Part shown: piece after piece, positions 40,797 through 50,596 of the stretch
How positions within the stretch are numbered: position 1 is the stretch's first letter
Layout: each line of letters begins with the position of its first letter
NCBI GenBank assembly: GCA_018842655.1
Contig: JAGTWN010000004.1
Location: forward strand, 3,038,001 to 3,102,000
Length of the DNA: 64,000 bases
From: Candidatus Pantoea haifensis
GTDB lineage: Bacteria > Pseudomonadota > Gammaproteobacteria > Enterobacterales > Enterobacteriaceae
Reading direction: 5' to 3'
Made by a program: the position numbers and the translations under genes
Notes under the pieces: generated by a model
What the model was told of the DNA's origin: nothing
What the model saw: only the letters and a program-made list of their open reading frames with translations
Database searches by the model: none

Positions 40797-42486
40797 ATGA
40801 GTTATATTAAAAGTTTAACGCAGCAAAAGCTGTCGCTATTGCTGGCGTTATACATCGGTATATTATTGAATTTACCGATTTTTTATCGCCGGTTTGACGG
40901 CTTCTTAACGAAATCCACACTCGTCGACTGGGTTTCTGCCGTAACGGAAGTTGTGGCTATTGTTCTGTTAACCTTTTTCCTGATGCGTTTGCTTTCGCTA
41001 GGGGAAAAAGGATTTATCGCGTTCTTGCCACTTTTTTAGTGCTGATTTCCGTCGCTGCCGCCTATTACATGGCATTTTTTAATGTCGTGATCGGCTATGG
41101 CATCGTGGCATCGGTGATGACCACCGATATCGATTTGTCAAAAGAGGTAATTGGTCTGCACTTTGTAGTGTGGATGATACTGGTCAGCGGGTTGCCGTTG
41201 CTGATGATTTGGCGCAATAACCTTAGCCTGACGCTAAATGAGCAGTTACGCACACCGGGACAGCGCCTGAAGCCTGTGCTGATCATGCTGGTCTGCGTGG
41301 CGCTGGTTTGGCTGCCCATTCGCTATTTTGACAAGCTACAAAAAGCCAATGAAGAAATAACCAATATCGATCTGCCAAGCTACGGTGGTGTCGTCGCGCA
41401 CTCTTATTTACCATCAAACTGGCTGGCCGCGGTTGGACTGTTTGCCTGGACGCGGTTTGATGAAACCATGGATAGCCAGGAGTTGCTCGATCCGGCGAAG
41501 AAATTTACCTATGTCGCGCCCAAAGGGTTAGATGATACCTACGTGGTATTTGTGATTGGTGAAACGACCCGCTGGGATCACATGGGGATGCTTGGCTATG
41601 AGCGTGACACGACGCCTAAGCTTTCTAAAGAGAAAAATTTAGTCGCGTTTCGTGGTCAGTCCTGCGATACCGCAACCAAGCTGTCGCTGCGCTGTATGTT
41701 TGTACGTGAAGGCGGCACCATGGATAACCCAGGCCGCACGCTGAAAGAGCAGAACGTGTTTGCAGTGATGAAAGAACTGGGCTTCACGTCTGAACTGTTC
41801 GCTATGCAAAGCGAAGTATGGTTCTACGATAACGTCAATGCTAATAACTTCGCGTTTCGTGAGCAGATTGGTTCTGAAAAGCGTAATCAGGGCAAAGCGG
41901 TAGACGATATGCTGTTAGTGCCTGAGCTGAAAGCGTCGCTGGATCGTTTTCCTGACGGCAAACATTTAGTGGTTCTGCATACAAAAGGCTCGCACTATCT
42001 TTATTCGCAGCGTTACCCGCGCAGCTTTGCGCGCTATCAGCCGGAATGTTTAGGGGTTGATGACACCTGTAGTAAAGCACAATTGATCAACGCTTATGAC
42101 AACTCAATTTTGTATGTCGACAATATGCTCGATAGCGTGTTTGATCAGTTACGTGATAAGAAAGCGATTGTTTTCTATGCTGCCGATCACGGCGAATCAA
42201 TCAGTGACAACATGCATTTGCACGGCACCCCACGTGAAATGGCTCCCCTGAGCAGTTCCGGGTGCCAATGATTGTCTGGGCTTCGGATAAGTATCTGGCT
42301 GATCCAACTAATCGCAGCAACTTTGAGCGTTTACAGGCGCAGCAGCGCGTAGGTAAAACGCATCGCCACGTTGAGTTGTTCGATACGATTCTGGGTTGTC
42401 TGGGTTATACCTCACCCGATGGCGGCATCAAAGCGGCTAATAACTGGTGTCAGGCACCGGCATCCGGCAAGGCGAATGCGTTATAA
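40797..42486 (+). CDS. eptB: Kdo2-lipid A phosphoethanolamine 7''-transferase EptB (two frameshifts in sequence)
   Basis: EptB adds phosphoethanolamine to the outer Kdo of LPS at the periplasmic face. The start MSYIKSLTQQKLSLLLALYI at 40797 matches E. coli. Five membrane segments are followed by the sulfatase-fold domain with VFVIGETTRWDHMGMLGYER (nucleophile Thr) and FYAADHGESISD. Frameshifts: near 41004-41008 a run of four G should be five (LSLGGKRIYRVLATFLVLIS), and near 42247-42251 four C should be five (REMAPPEQFRVPMIVWASD). Restored length is about 563 residues. It lies directly before a tRNA-Pro, as in E. coli. Confidence 0.92.
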
Positions 42487-42571
42487 TACGGCCCAAAACA
42501 TATTGACGTATCGCGGCTTTTCTTGCGTCGCGTGCTTTCCAGGCGATTGGCGGTAAAAGCTTAAAAAGCGG

Positions 42572-42600
42572 TTGACGCTGTTTATAGGGCGCAGTAATAT
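42572..42600 (+). promoter_or_regulatory. tRNA-Pro promoter
   Basis: TTGACG (42572-42577), a 17-bp spacer and TAATAT (42595-42600) are followed by the GC-rich discriminator GCGCCCCC, the pattern of stringently controlled stable-RNA promoters. The predicted start is about 4 nt before the tRNA. Confidence 0.85.
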
Positions 42601-42610
42601 GCGCCCCCAT

Positions 42611-42669
<59 letters not shown>

Positions 42670-42687
<18 letters not shown>

Positions 42688-43106
42688 CATTTAAAAACCT
42701 GCCTGAAAAAGCAGGTTTTTTTCGCCTGTAGCAAAGAGGATGAGAACCTCCGAAGGAGGTTTGAGCCGAGCGTAGCGAGACAACGTTGCTTCAGCAACGG
42801 CCCGCAGGGCGCTTCTTACAGAGAAGCGTCATCCTCTCTCGCCGACCACATTTAAAAACCTGCCTGAAAAAGCAGGTTTTTTTCGCCTGTAGCAAAGAGG
42901 ATGAGAACCTCCGAAGGAGGTTTGAGCCGAGCGTAGCGAGACAACGTTGCTTCAGCAACGGCCCGCAGGGCGCTTCTTACAGAGAAGCGTCATCCTCTCT
43001 CGCCGACCACATTTAAAAACCTGCCTGAAAAAGCAGGTTTTTTTCGCCTGTAGCAAAGAGGATGAGAACCTCCGAAGGCGATTTGAGCCGGGCGTAGCGA
43101 GACAAC
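42670..43106 (+). repeat. 161-bp tandem repeat carrying the tRNA-Pro 3' end (2.7 copies)
   Basis: Units start at 42670, 42831 and 42992. The first two are identical over 161 bp; the third covers about 115 bp with three substitutions. Each unit begins with the last 18 nt of the tRNA gene (ATCCTCTCTCGCCGACCA), then a full terminator hairpin, then AGAGGATGAGAACCTCCGA, and hairpins CCTCC-GAA-GGAGG, CGTTGC-TTCA-GCAACG and CGCTTC-TTACAGA-GAAGCG. The layout parallels the rtT repeats after E. coli tyrT, where a repeated unit also contains the tRNA 3' terminus. Confidence 0.93.
42693..42722 (+). terminator. tRNA-Pro terminator, repeated in each tandem unit
   Basis: AAAAACCTGC (42693-42702) pairs with GCAGGTTTTT (42711-42720), followed by more T. 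Identical copies occur at 42854-42883 and 43015-43044, so read-through transcripts meet three successive terminators. Confidence 0.88.
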
Positions 43107-43475
43107 ACCGTTGTATCGATCATAAAACCTGTCGCCTTTCCATGCCGCACTCTCTTTCCAATAACGTATCAATAATCCCCTTTCAGCGGCTTAGCTTGCC
43201 AGAGCATTCTTTTCCCGGCTTTTCTTTAGTTATCCCTTGCTGTATCAGTGTTGCAGCGTTATTTCGCGACACATTCTTCTTATGACCGAAAGCGGCAAGT
43301 TGCTGATTTCTTATGCCACTCAGGCAGCATATTTCGCTAGTTGAACGTCATAACGCACGGTGAATCGTTCAGTTATTCAACATTTGCCGGTAAAAGTTTT
43401 ATGTTTTTTAACGGTGAGAATCACTAGCGACAAACTTAAACACCAGCAGAAAGTACGGATTTTGACCCGCCGATC

Positions 43476-43501
43476 TTGCGCAAAATATGGCATTTGCGCA
43501 A
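43476..43501. promoter_or_regulatory. Paired TTGCGCAA palindromes upstream of dppA
   Basis: TTGCGCAA occurs at 43476-43483 and 43494-43501, both followed by AA, 18 bp apart. They lie about 265-290 bp before dppA within the 658-bp gap 43107-43764, which otherwise holds no gene I can support. Two spaced copies of one palindrome suggest a regulator-binding region; the factor is unknown. Confidence 0.4.
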
Positions 43502-43732
43502 AAACGGTTTTTTTAGCGTTGCTTGCTATTCCTCACACTCTGTGTAAATAACTAACCGTTGTATTGACGTTCTTTGCAACTGTTGACAAATTGATGCGTC
43601 AATAAAGAAGCAGAAGCGACATGCTCTGACAGATTCCACGGTGTCAGAAAACGACAAAATAACGCTTCGCTCTTTTCCACCTGTAAAGGTGGTCCGCCCG
43701 AACCGCATAAAAAAATCAGAGGTCGGGCAATG

Positions 43733-43750
43733 CACACAACATCACATCAC
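43733..43750 (+). promoter_or_regulatory. Likely GcvB sRNA target in the dppA leader
   Basis: CACACAACATCACATCAC lies 15-32 nt before the dppA start. It is complementary to the GU-rich R1 region of GcvB, the small RNA known to repress dppA in Salmonella and E. coli through such a CA-rich leader. gcvB itself is not in the window. Confidence 0.6.
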
Positions 43751-43764
43751 AATGGAGCAAACGC

Positions 43765-45375
43765 ATGATCAACTCCCTGGCAAAATCCGGGATGCTGAAG
43801 GTCGGTCTGAGCCTGATTGCCATGACTGTCGCCGCCGGTGTTCAGGCCAAAACCCTCGTTTACTGTTCAGAAGGTTCCCCGGAAGGTTTCAACCCGCAGC
43901 TGTTTACATCGGGCACCACCTATGACGCCAGCTCACGTCAGATCTATAACCGTCTGGTTGAATTTACTATCGGGACCACAGAGCTGCATGCGGCGCTGGC
44001 TGAGAAGTGGGACATCAGCGAAGACGGTAAGACGTATACATTCCACCTGCGTAAAGGCGTTAAGTGGCAGACCACCAAAGATTTTAAACCGACGCGTGAT
44101 TTCAACGCTGACGACGTGGTGTTCACATTTGAACGTCAGCTCGATAAAAACAACAAATACCATAACGTCTCTGGCGGCAGCTATGAGTACTTTGAAGGCA
44201 TGGATATGCCGGCACTGATCGGTAAAGTCGAGAAGGTCGATGACTATACCGTGCGCTTCGTTTTGACCCGTCCAGAGGCACCGTTCCTTGCTGACTTAGG
44301 GATGGATTTCGCCTCCATTCTTTCGAAAGAATATGCGGACAACATGCTGAAAGCGGGTACGCCGGAAAAAGTGGACCTGAATCCTGTCGGCACCGGCCCG
44401 TTCCAGCTGCTGCAATACCAGAAAGATTCTCGCATCCTGTACAAAGCGAACCCGGACTATTGGGGTACCAAGCCGAAAATCGATCGCCTGGTCTTCTCCA
44501 TTACCCCAGACGCCTCTGTACGTTATGCCAAGCTGCAAAAAGGCGAATGTCAGGTTATGCCGTATCCAAACCCGGCAGATATTGCGCGCATGAAGCAGGA
44601 CAAAAATATCAATCTGTATGAGCAGGCTGGCCTGAACGTAGGTTACCTCTCTTACAACGTTGAGAAAAAACCGCTGGATAACGTGAAAGTGCGTCAGGCA
44701 CTGACCATGGCGGTGAATAAAGAAGCGATCATTTCCGCCGTGTATCAAGGCGCAGGTCAGCCAGCGAAAAATCTGATCCCACCAACCATGTGGGGCTACA
44801 ACGATGCAGTGAAAGACTATGCTTACGATCCAGAGAAAGCCAAGGCGCTGCTGAAAGAAGCGGGTCTGGCTGATGGCTTCTCCATCGATCTGTGGGCAAT
44901 GCCGGTGCAGCGTCCTTACAATCCGAATGCGCGTCGCATGGCGGAGATGGTGCAGTCTGACTGGGCGAAAATTGGCGTAAAAGCCAAAATCGTTACCTAT
45001 GAGTGGGGCGAATATCTGAAACGTGCGAAAGCCGGTGAGCATCAGACCGTGATGATGGGCTGGACCGGTGATAATGGCGATCCAGATAACTTCCTGGCCA
45101 CCCTGTTTAGCTGCGCCGCTGCGAAAGACGGCTCTAACTATTCACGCTGGTGTGACAAATCGTTTGAAGACCAGATCCAGCCTGCGCGTGCAACTGCCGA
45201 TCAGGCGAAGCGCATTGAGTATTACAAGCAGGCTCAGGTTGTCATGCACGATCAGGCACCGGCGCTGATGATTGCGCACTCAACGGTATACGAACCGGTC
45301 AGCAAAAAAGTCTCCGGCTATAAAGTTGATCCGCTTGGCGGACACTACTTTGCCCAGGTAGACATTCAGGAATAA
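43765..45375 (+). CDS. dppA: Dipeptide-binding periplasmic protein DppA
   Basis: DppA captures dipeptides (and heme in E. coli) for the DppBCDF transporter. The intact 536-residue protein has a signal peptide (MLKVGLSLIAMTVAAGVQAK, cut near residue 29) and matches E. coli DppA throughout: TLVYCSEGSPEGFNPQLFTS, FHLRKGVKWQTTKDFKPTRD and HQTVMMGWTGDNGDPDNFLA. The leader has a CA-rich GcvB-type site. A hairpin separates it from dppB, which usually makes dppA more abundant than the permease. Confidence 0.96.
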   Translation: MINSLAKSGMLKVGLSLIAMTVAAGVQAKTLVYCSEGSPEGFNPQLFTSGTTYDASSRQIYNRLVEFTIGTTELHAALAEKWDISEDGKTYTFHLRKGVKWQTTKDFKPTRDFNADDVVFTFERQLDKNNKYHNVSGGSYEYFEGMDMPALIGKVEKVDDYTVRFVLTRPEAPFLADLGMDFASILSKEYADNMLKAGTPEKVDLNPVGTGPFQLLQYQKDSRILYKANPDYWGTKPKIDRLVFSITPDASVRYAKLQKGECQVMPYPNPADIARMKQDKNINLYEQAGLNVGYLSYNVEKKPLDNVKVRQALTMAVNKEAIISAVYQGAGQPAKNLIPPTMWGYNDAVKDYAYDPEKAKALLKEAGLADGFSIDLWAMPVQRPYNPNARRMAEMVQSDWAKIGVKAKIVTYEWGEYLKRAKAGEHQTVMMGWTGDNGDPDNFLATLFSCAAAKDGSNYSRWCDKSFEDQIQPARATADQAKRIEYYKQAQVVMHDQAPALMIAHSTVYEPVSKKVSGYKVDPLGGHYFAQVDIQE

Positions 45376-45388
45376 CCGTTGTCACCTT

Positions 45389-45418
45389 ACCGGGGCTGAT
45401 GCAAATCGCCCCGGTTTT
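45389..45418 (+). terminator. Hairpin between dppA and dppB (attenuator-like)
   Basis: ACCGGGGC (45389-45396) and GCCCCGGT (45408-45415) form a perfect 8-bp stem followed by TTTT. In the middle of an operon it would end part of the transcription and protect the dppA message. Confidence 0.7.
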
Positions 45419-45546
45419 ATCCCTGTTTTACTGGAAACGGTAGAGGCGCAGCCTGTCTGCGTCGCGGTCGGGGCTACCCGATCGTCAGATGTGAGCATTA
45501 ACTAACCTTGCGGCAACGTCCGCCGGGTAATGAGAGAAACCGGATT

Positions 45547-46565
45547 ATGCTGCAATTCATACTCCGACGTCTGGGCCTTGTCATCCCGACGTTTATCGGT
45601 ATTACCTTACTCACCTTTATTTTTGTCCACCTGATCCCCGGTGATCCGGTCCTGATCATGGCAGGTGAACGCGGGATCTCCCCGAGCGTCACGCGCAGTT
45701 GATGGCCCAACTGGGTCTCGATCAGCCGATGTGGAAACAATATCTGACCTATATCAACGGTGTATTGCACGGTGATTTAGGTATCTCGCTGAAAAGCCGC
45801 ATCGCGGTGTGGGATGAATTTGTTCCCCGCTTCAAAGCCACGCTTGAACTGGGCATCTGCGCAATGTTATTTGCGGTTGCCGTCGGTATTCCTGTTGGCG
45901 TGCTCGCTGCTGTGAAACGCGGTTCTATCTTCGATCACACCGCTGTTGGTATCTCACTGACGGGCTATTCCATGCCGATTTTCTGGTGGGGCATCATGTT
46001 GATCATGCTGGTGTCGGTTCAATGGAACCTAACACCTGTGTCGGGGCGCGTCGGCGATACGGTGTTCCTTGATGATACCAACCCGCTGACTGGCTTTATG
46101 CTGATCGATACGCTGCTGTGGGGCGAGCCGGGCGATTTCAAAGATGCGGTGATGCATATGATTCTGCCCGCCATCGTGCTGGGTACCATTCCGCTGGCGG
46201 TCATTGTCCGTATGACGCGCTCCGCCATGCTGGAAGTGCTGGGTGAGGATTACATCCGCACCGCCCGCGCCAAAGGACTGACCCGTATGCGCGTGATTGT
46301 AATCCACGCGCTGCGCAATGCCATGCTGCCGGTAGTAACCGTCATCGGTTTACAGGTCGGCACCTTGCTGGCTGGCGCAATTTTGACTGAAACCATCTTT
46401 TCATGGCCAGGCCTGGGCCGCTGGCTGATTGAAGCTTTGCAACGCCGCGATTATCCGGTGGTGCAGGGCGGCGTGCTGCTGGTTGCGGTTCTGATTATCC
46501 TGGTCAACCTGCTGGTTGATCTGCTGTATGGCGTGGTGAACCCGCGCATACGTCATAAGAAATAA
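45547..46565 (+). CDS. dppB: Dipeptide ABC transporter permease DppB (frameshifted in sequence)
   Basis: The start MLQFILRRLGLVIPTFIGIT at 45547 matches the family. Six membrane segments and the permease loop EDYIRTARAKGLTRMRVIVI (EAA-type) are present. Near 45680-45684 a run of four C should be five: ERGISPS becomes ERGISPERHAQLMAQLGLDQ. Restored length is 339 residues. dppC follows after 9 bp. Confidence 0.94.
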
Positions 46566-46574
46566 GGGGGAATC

Positions 46575-47477
46575 ATGTCTATTGTTGATCCCGCTAGCGT
46601 ACCCGCTGCACCTAAGCCAATGACGCCGGTTCAGGAATTTTGGCACTACTTTAAGCGTAATAAAGGCGCGGTGATTGGCCTGGTTTACATCGTTATCATG
46701 CTGCTGGTGGCTATTTTTGCCGACGTGCTGGCACCGCACGCCCCCGCCGAGCAGTTCCGCGATGCGTTGCTGCATCCGCCTGTATGGCAGGAAGGCGGCA
46801 GTTGGCGTTTTATCCTCGGCACAGATGACGTAGGACGTGATGTGCTGTCACGTCTGATGTACGGCGCACGCCTGTCACTGCTGGTCGGTTGTCTGGTGGT
46901 GGTACTGTCACTGATCTTTGGGGTGATTTTTGGCCTGCTGGCGGGTTATCTCGGCGGTGTGGTTGACGCCACCATTATGCGTCTGGTGGACATCATGCTG
47001 GCATTGCCGAGCCTGCTGCTGGCGCTGGTTTTGGTGGCGATTTTTGGTCCTTCGATCGTCAACGCCTCAATCGCACTGACTTTTGTCGCGCTACCGCACT
47101 ACATTCGTCTGACCCGCGCTGCGGTGTTAGTCGAGGTGAATCGCGACTACGTTACCGCTTCTAACGTGGCGGGCGCGGGAATGCTGCGTCAGATGTTCAT
47201 CAATATTTTACCTAATTGCCTGGCACCCTTGATCGTGCAGGCATCATTAGGCTTTTCCAACGCCATCCTGGATATGGCGGCGTTGGGCTTTCTCGGTATG
47301 GGTGCGCAACCGCCAACGCCGGAGTGGGGCACCATGCTCTCCGACGTGTTGCAGTATGCGCAAAGTGCCTGGTGGGTAGTGACCTTTCCTGGATTGGTCA
47401 TTCTGCTTACCGTGCTGGCATTTAACCTGATGGGCGATGGTTTGCGTGATGCACTCGACCCGAAACTCAAGCAGTAA
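46575..47477 (+). CDS. dppC: Dipeptide ABC transporter permease DppC
   Basis: The intact 300-residue protein is the second channel subunit. It has an N-terminal cytoplasmic segment (MTPVQEFWHYFKRNKGAVIG), the conserved FILGTDDVGRDVLSRLMYGA typical of OppC/DppC proteins, and the EAA loop NRDYVTASNVAGAGMLRQMF. It precedes dppD by 12 bp. Confidence 0.96.
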   Translation: MSIVDPASVPAAPKPMTPVQEFWHYFKRNKGAVIGLVYIVIMLLVAIFADVLAPHAPAEQFRDALLHPPVWQEGGSWRFILGTDDVGRDVLSRLMYGARLSLLVGCLVVVLSLIFGVIFGLLAGYLGGVVDATIMRLVDIMLALPSLLLALVLVAIFGPSIVNASIALTFVALPHYIRLTRAAVLVEVNRDYVTASNVAGAGMLRQMFINILPNCLAPLIVQASLGFSNAILDMAALGFLGMGAQPPTPEWGTMLSDVLQYAQSAWWVVTFPGLVILLTVLAFNLMGDGLRDALDPKLKQ

Positions 47478-47489
47478 AGAGGCACCGAG

Positions 47490-48476
47490 ATGGCGTTATT
47501 AAATGTAGATAAATTGTCGGTGCATTTCGGCGACGAAAAAGCACCCTTTCGCGCAGTAGACCGCATCAGCTATCAGGTTGAGCAAGGCCAGGTCGTCGGT
47601 ATTGTTGGTGAGTCCGGATCAGGTAAATCAGTGAGTTCGCTGGCTATCATGGGGCTGATCGATTTTCCCGGTAAAGTGATGGCGGAGAAGCTGGAATTTA
47701 ATCAGCGCGACCTGAAGCGTATTTCCGAAAAAGAGCGCCGCCAGCTGGTGGGCGCTGAAGTCGCCATGATCTTTCAGGACCCGATGACCAGCCTGAATCC
47801 TTGCTATACCGTAGGCTTTCAGATTATGGAAGCGATTAAGGTGCATCAGGGCGGCAATAAAAGTACCCGCCGTCAGCGTGCCATTGATCTGCTGACGCAG
47901 GTTGGCATTCCCGATCCGGCTTCACGCCTGGATGTTTATCCGCATCAGCTTTCAGGCGGCATGAGCCAGCGCGTAATGATTGCGATGGCAATTGCCTGTC
48001 GGCCAAAACTGCTGATTGCCGATGAACCGACGACGGCACTCGACGTAACGATTCAGGCGCAGATCATTGAGTTGCTGCTGGATTTGCAAAAGCAGGAAAA
48101 CATGGCGCTGATCCTGATTACGCACGATCTGGCGCTGGTAGCTGAAGCAGCACACCACATTATTGTGATGTACGCCGGTCAGGTAGTGGAGAGCGGTAAA
48201 GCGACAGATATCTTTAAAGCGCCACGCCATCCGTATACTCAGGCATTGTTGCGTGCGTTACCGGAGTTTGCTGCGGATAAAGCGCGTCTGGCCTCGCTGC
48301 CGGGCGTTGTGCCAGGTAAATATGATCGCCCAACCGGCTGCCTGCTTAATCCACGCTGCCCTTATGCAACTGACCGTTGCCGTAAGGAAGAACCCGAATT
48401 ACGTACTATTCCGGGGCGTCAGTCCAAATGTCACTATCCGCTGGATGATGCCGGGAGACCAACTTATGAGTCTTGA
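47490..48476 (+). CDS. dppD: Dipeptide ABC transporter ATPase DppD
   Basis: One of two ATPases that power dipeptide uptake. The intact 328-residue protein has Walker A ([11 protein letters not shown]), Q-loop ([12 protein letters not shown]), signature ([14 protein letters not shown]), Walker B ([14 protein letters not shown]) and a C-terminal oligopeptide-transporter extension with [15 protein letters not shown]. It overlaps dppF by 11 bp. Confidence 0.96.
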   Translation: MALLNVDKLSVHFGDEKAPFRAVDRISYQVEQGQVVGIVGESGSGKSVSSLAIMGLIDFPGKVMAEKLEFNQRDLKRISEKERRQLVGAEVAMIFQDPMTSLNPCYTVGFQIMEAIKVHQGGNKSTRRQRAIDLLTQVGIPDPASRLDVYPHQLSGGMSQRVMIAMAIACRPKLLIADEPTTALDVTIQAQIIELLLDLQKQENMALILITHDLALVAEAAHHIIVMYAGQVVESGKATDIFKAPRHPYTQALLRALPEFAADKARLASLPGVVPGKYDRPTGCLLNPRCPYATDRCRKEEPELRTIPGRQSKCHYPLDDAGRPTYES

Positions 48477-49488
48477 TAACACCAGGCAGGATTACCTGCT
48501 ACAGGCGATTGACCTGAAAAAACACTACCCGGTTAAAAAGGGATTTTTCGGTCAGGAACGCTTAGTAAAAGCCCTGGATGGCGTCTCGTTTAATCTGGAA
48601 CGCGGTAAAACGCTGGCGGTTGTTGGTGAATCGGGCTGCGGTAAGTCAACGCTGGGTCGTTTGCTGACGATGATCGAAACCCCTACGGAAGGGCAGCTTT
48701 ACTGGCACGGCCAGGATTTATTAAAGCACGATCCGCAGGCACAAAAGCTGCGTCGTCAGAAAATACAGATTGTGTTCCAGAATCCTTACGGGTCACTCAA
48801 TCCGCGTAAAAAGGTCAGTCAGATCCTTGAAGAGCCGCTGCTCATCAACACTTCGCTGACCAAAGCGGAGCGACGTGAAAAGACGCTGGAAATGATGGCG
48901 AAAGTGGGGCTTAAAACCGAGCATTACGATCGCTATCCGCATATGTTTTCTGGTGGGCAACGCCAGCGCATCGCGATTGCGCGTGGCTTAATGCTTGATC
49001 CTGATGTGCTGATTGCTGATGAACCCGTTTCCGCGCTCGACGTCTCAGTCCGGGCACAGGTACTTAACCTGATGATGGATCTGCAGCAGGAAATGGGCTT
49101 GTCATATGTCTTTATCTCGCACGATTTGTCCGTGGTGGAACACATCGCTGACGAAGTCATGGTGATGTACCTTGGCCGCTGCGTCGAGAAAGGAAGTAAA
49201 GAGGCGATTTTCAGCAATCCGCGCCATCCTTACACTCAGGCTCTGCTCTCTGCAACGCCGCGTCTGAATCCTGATGACCGTCGCGAACGCATTAAACTGA
49301 CCGGCGAGCTGCCGAGTCCGTTGAATCCACCGCCAGGCTGCGCATTTAATGCGCGCTGCCGCCGCCGCTTCGGCACTTGCGTACAGCTTCAGCCAAAACT
49401 GAAACGTTACGGCGAGCAACAGATCGCCTGCTTCGCTGTTGATCAGGATGAGAATCAGCCGGTCGGTGCAGCAGAAAAGGTCAGTTAA
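48466..49488 (+). CDS. dppF: Dipeptide ABC transporter ATPase DppF
   Basis: The start at 48466 ([20 protein letters not shown]) lies within the dppD end and fits the family; an in-frame upstream extension is not real. The 340-residue protein has [61 protein letters not shown] and the cysteine-containing C-terminus [17 protein letters not shown]. It is the last gene of the dpp operon. Confidence 0.95.
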   Translation: MSLDNTRQDYLLQAIDLKKHYPVKKGFFGQERLVKALDGVSFNLERGKTLAVVGESGCGKSTLGRLLTMIETPTEGQLYWHGQDLLKHDPQAQKLRRQKIQIVFQNPYGSLNPRKKVSQILEEPLLINTSLTKAERREKTLEMMAKVGLKTEHYDRYPHMFSGGQRQRIAIARGLMLDPDVLIADEPVSALDVSVRAQVLNLMMDLQQEMGLSYVFISHDLSVVEHIADEVMVMYLGRCVEKGSKEAIFSNPRHPYTQALLSATPRLNPDDRRERIKLTGELPSPLNPPPGCAFNARCRRRFGTCVQLQPKLKRYGEQQIACFAVDQDENQPVGAAEKVS

Positions 49489-49494
49489 TCACCA

Positions 49495-49521
49495 AAAAGG
49501 CTCCGTTCTGGAGCCTTTTTT
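49495..49521 (+). terminator. dppF terminator
   Basis: AAAAGGCTCC (49495-49504) and GGAGCCTTTT (49510-49519) form a perfect 10-bp stem with loop GTTCT and T-run, 6 bp past the dppF stop. Confidence 0.9.
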
Positions 49522-49995
49522 AAGCCGATTTTCCATCAAACCCCCGCCGTGACTGATTTATTCCTGCCTGTAACCTCTTTAAAACTATTCATTAAGGTTA
49601 ACGCATTGCAAGAGTGTGGCAAAAACAGGCGAAACGCCTGATTCAGCGTGACGCAAACGCAGGCTGTAAATAATGTTTTGTTAACGTTAAAGCGCAGTAT
49701 GAATTATGGCAGTATTTGGGACTATTCAAACTTTTAACAACTCTGGCACTGACAGACGATGTGTAACCACGATTTAGTGCTTAAGTGTTATCGTGTTGTT
49801 AAATAATTTAACTTAAAATTTTCTTATTAATTTATAAAGCTAAACAGTTAATTTCCCCATTTTACCGTTAATAATGAATCTTACTGATTAAACTCTTTTA
49901 TTGAACTTGCTGATTTTATAATCAGATTTTTCTCACCGTGTTTAAATGGATATGATATATTCCGGGAAATTTCCCCCTGTTGCAGGCCATGCCCC
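49522..49995 (+). promoter_or_regulatory. AT-rich control region before the cellulose operon
   Basis: This 474-bp gap contains no gene I can support. It is markedly AT-rich from about 49790 to 49980, as expected for H-NS- or CsgD-type control of cellulose genes. TTAACGTTAA (49681-49690) is a perfect 10-bp palindrome. I cannot place a promoter with confidence. Confidence 0.4.
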
Positions 49996-50596
49996 ATGAA
50001 AAGTTACGACGATTTGCAGCGTTTCAAAGAAAAACGCAAACGCTCGACATCGCCTTTAAGGACATGTCTGGACAAACGCAGGAAGCGGCGGAACAGAGTA
50101 AATGGGCATTGATTCGCCAGCTGGCAAATGATGACAACACGCACCGTTCGGTAGTGGCCAACGTATTGATCTTCCTGAACCTCAGCCGGTACGTGCTGAT
50201 GCGTTTAGTGCGCCTGCGCCAACGGCTTTCCTCCGTCAGGCACATGCTGTCGCGCCGTCGAATGTACCTGCACGCGCGTCAGTTTTAGATAGCCTGGCGG
50301 CCTCCACTGGTGCTGATGCGCCTGTTGATGTGCCCGCCTCTGAGGTATCGTCGCTGTTCCCGCCGCCACTGGCGCATGCTCAATCTGCTGTGGTATCACA
50401 GCCTGAAAACCCGCCGCCTGCGCCTGCCACCTGTCACTCTGTGCCAGTCGCAGCCCAACCGCCTGCTGCACCTGTTATCAGCACCGAACCGGGACGTTTT
50501 GGTGCGCTATTCCGTTCACGCAATAGCGAACCGGTCAGCCTGTCGAAAGAGACTTTACTGAAACCGTTACTGGAGAAGATTGCGCTATGCCGTTAG
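49996..50596 (+). CDS. bcsO: BcsO-like proline-rich cellulose biosynthesis protein (two frameshifts in sequence)
   Basis: MKSYDDLQRFKEKRK starts at 49996. Near 50037-50041 three A should be four, giving KTLDIAFKDMSGQTQEAAEQ and SKWALIRQLANDDNTHRSVV. Near 50172-50174 two C should be three, giving FPEPQPVRADAFSAPAPTAF and then a long Pro/Ala-rich stretch (FPPPLAHAQSAVVSQPENPP). It ends RFGALFRSRNSEPVSLSKET, LLKPLLEKIALCR. The restored protein has about 200 residues. Small proline-rich BcsO proteins precede bcsQ in bcsD-containing operons. The assignment rests on position and composition. It overlaps bcsQ by 10 bp. Confidence 0.7.

Noticed and set aside
43360-43551. 63-residue open frame upstream of dppA
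   Set aside because: No convincing ribosome site or recognisable family, and it spans the TTGCGCAA palindromes in a probable control region.
48253-48465. 71-residue N-terminal extension of DppF
   Set aside because: It overlaps the conserved end of dppD in another frame. The family start and overlap position favour the ATG at 48466.
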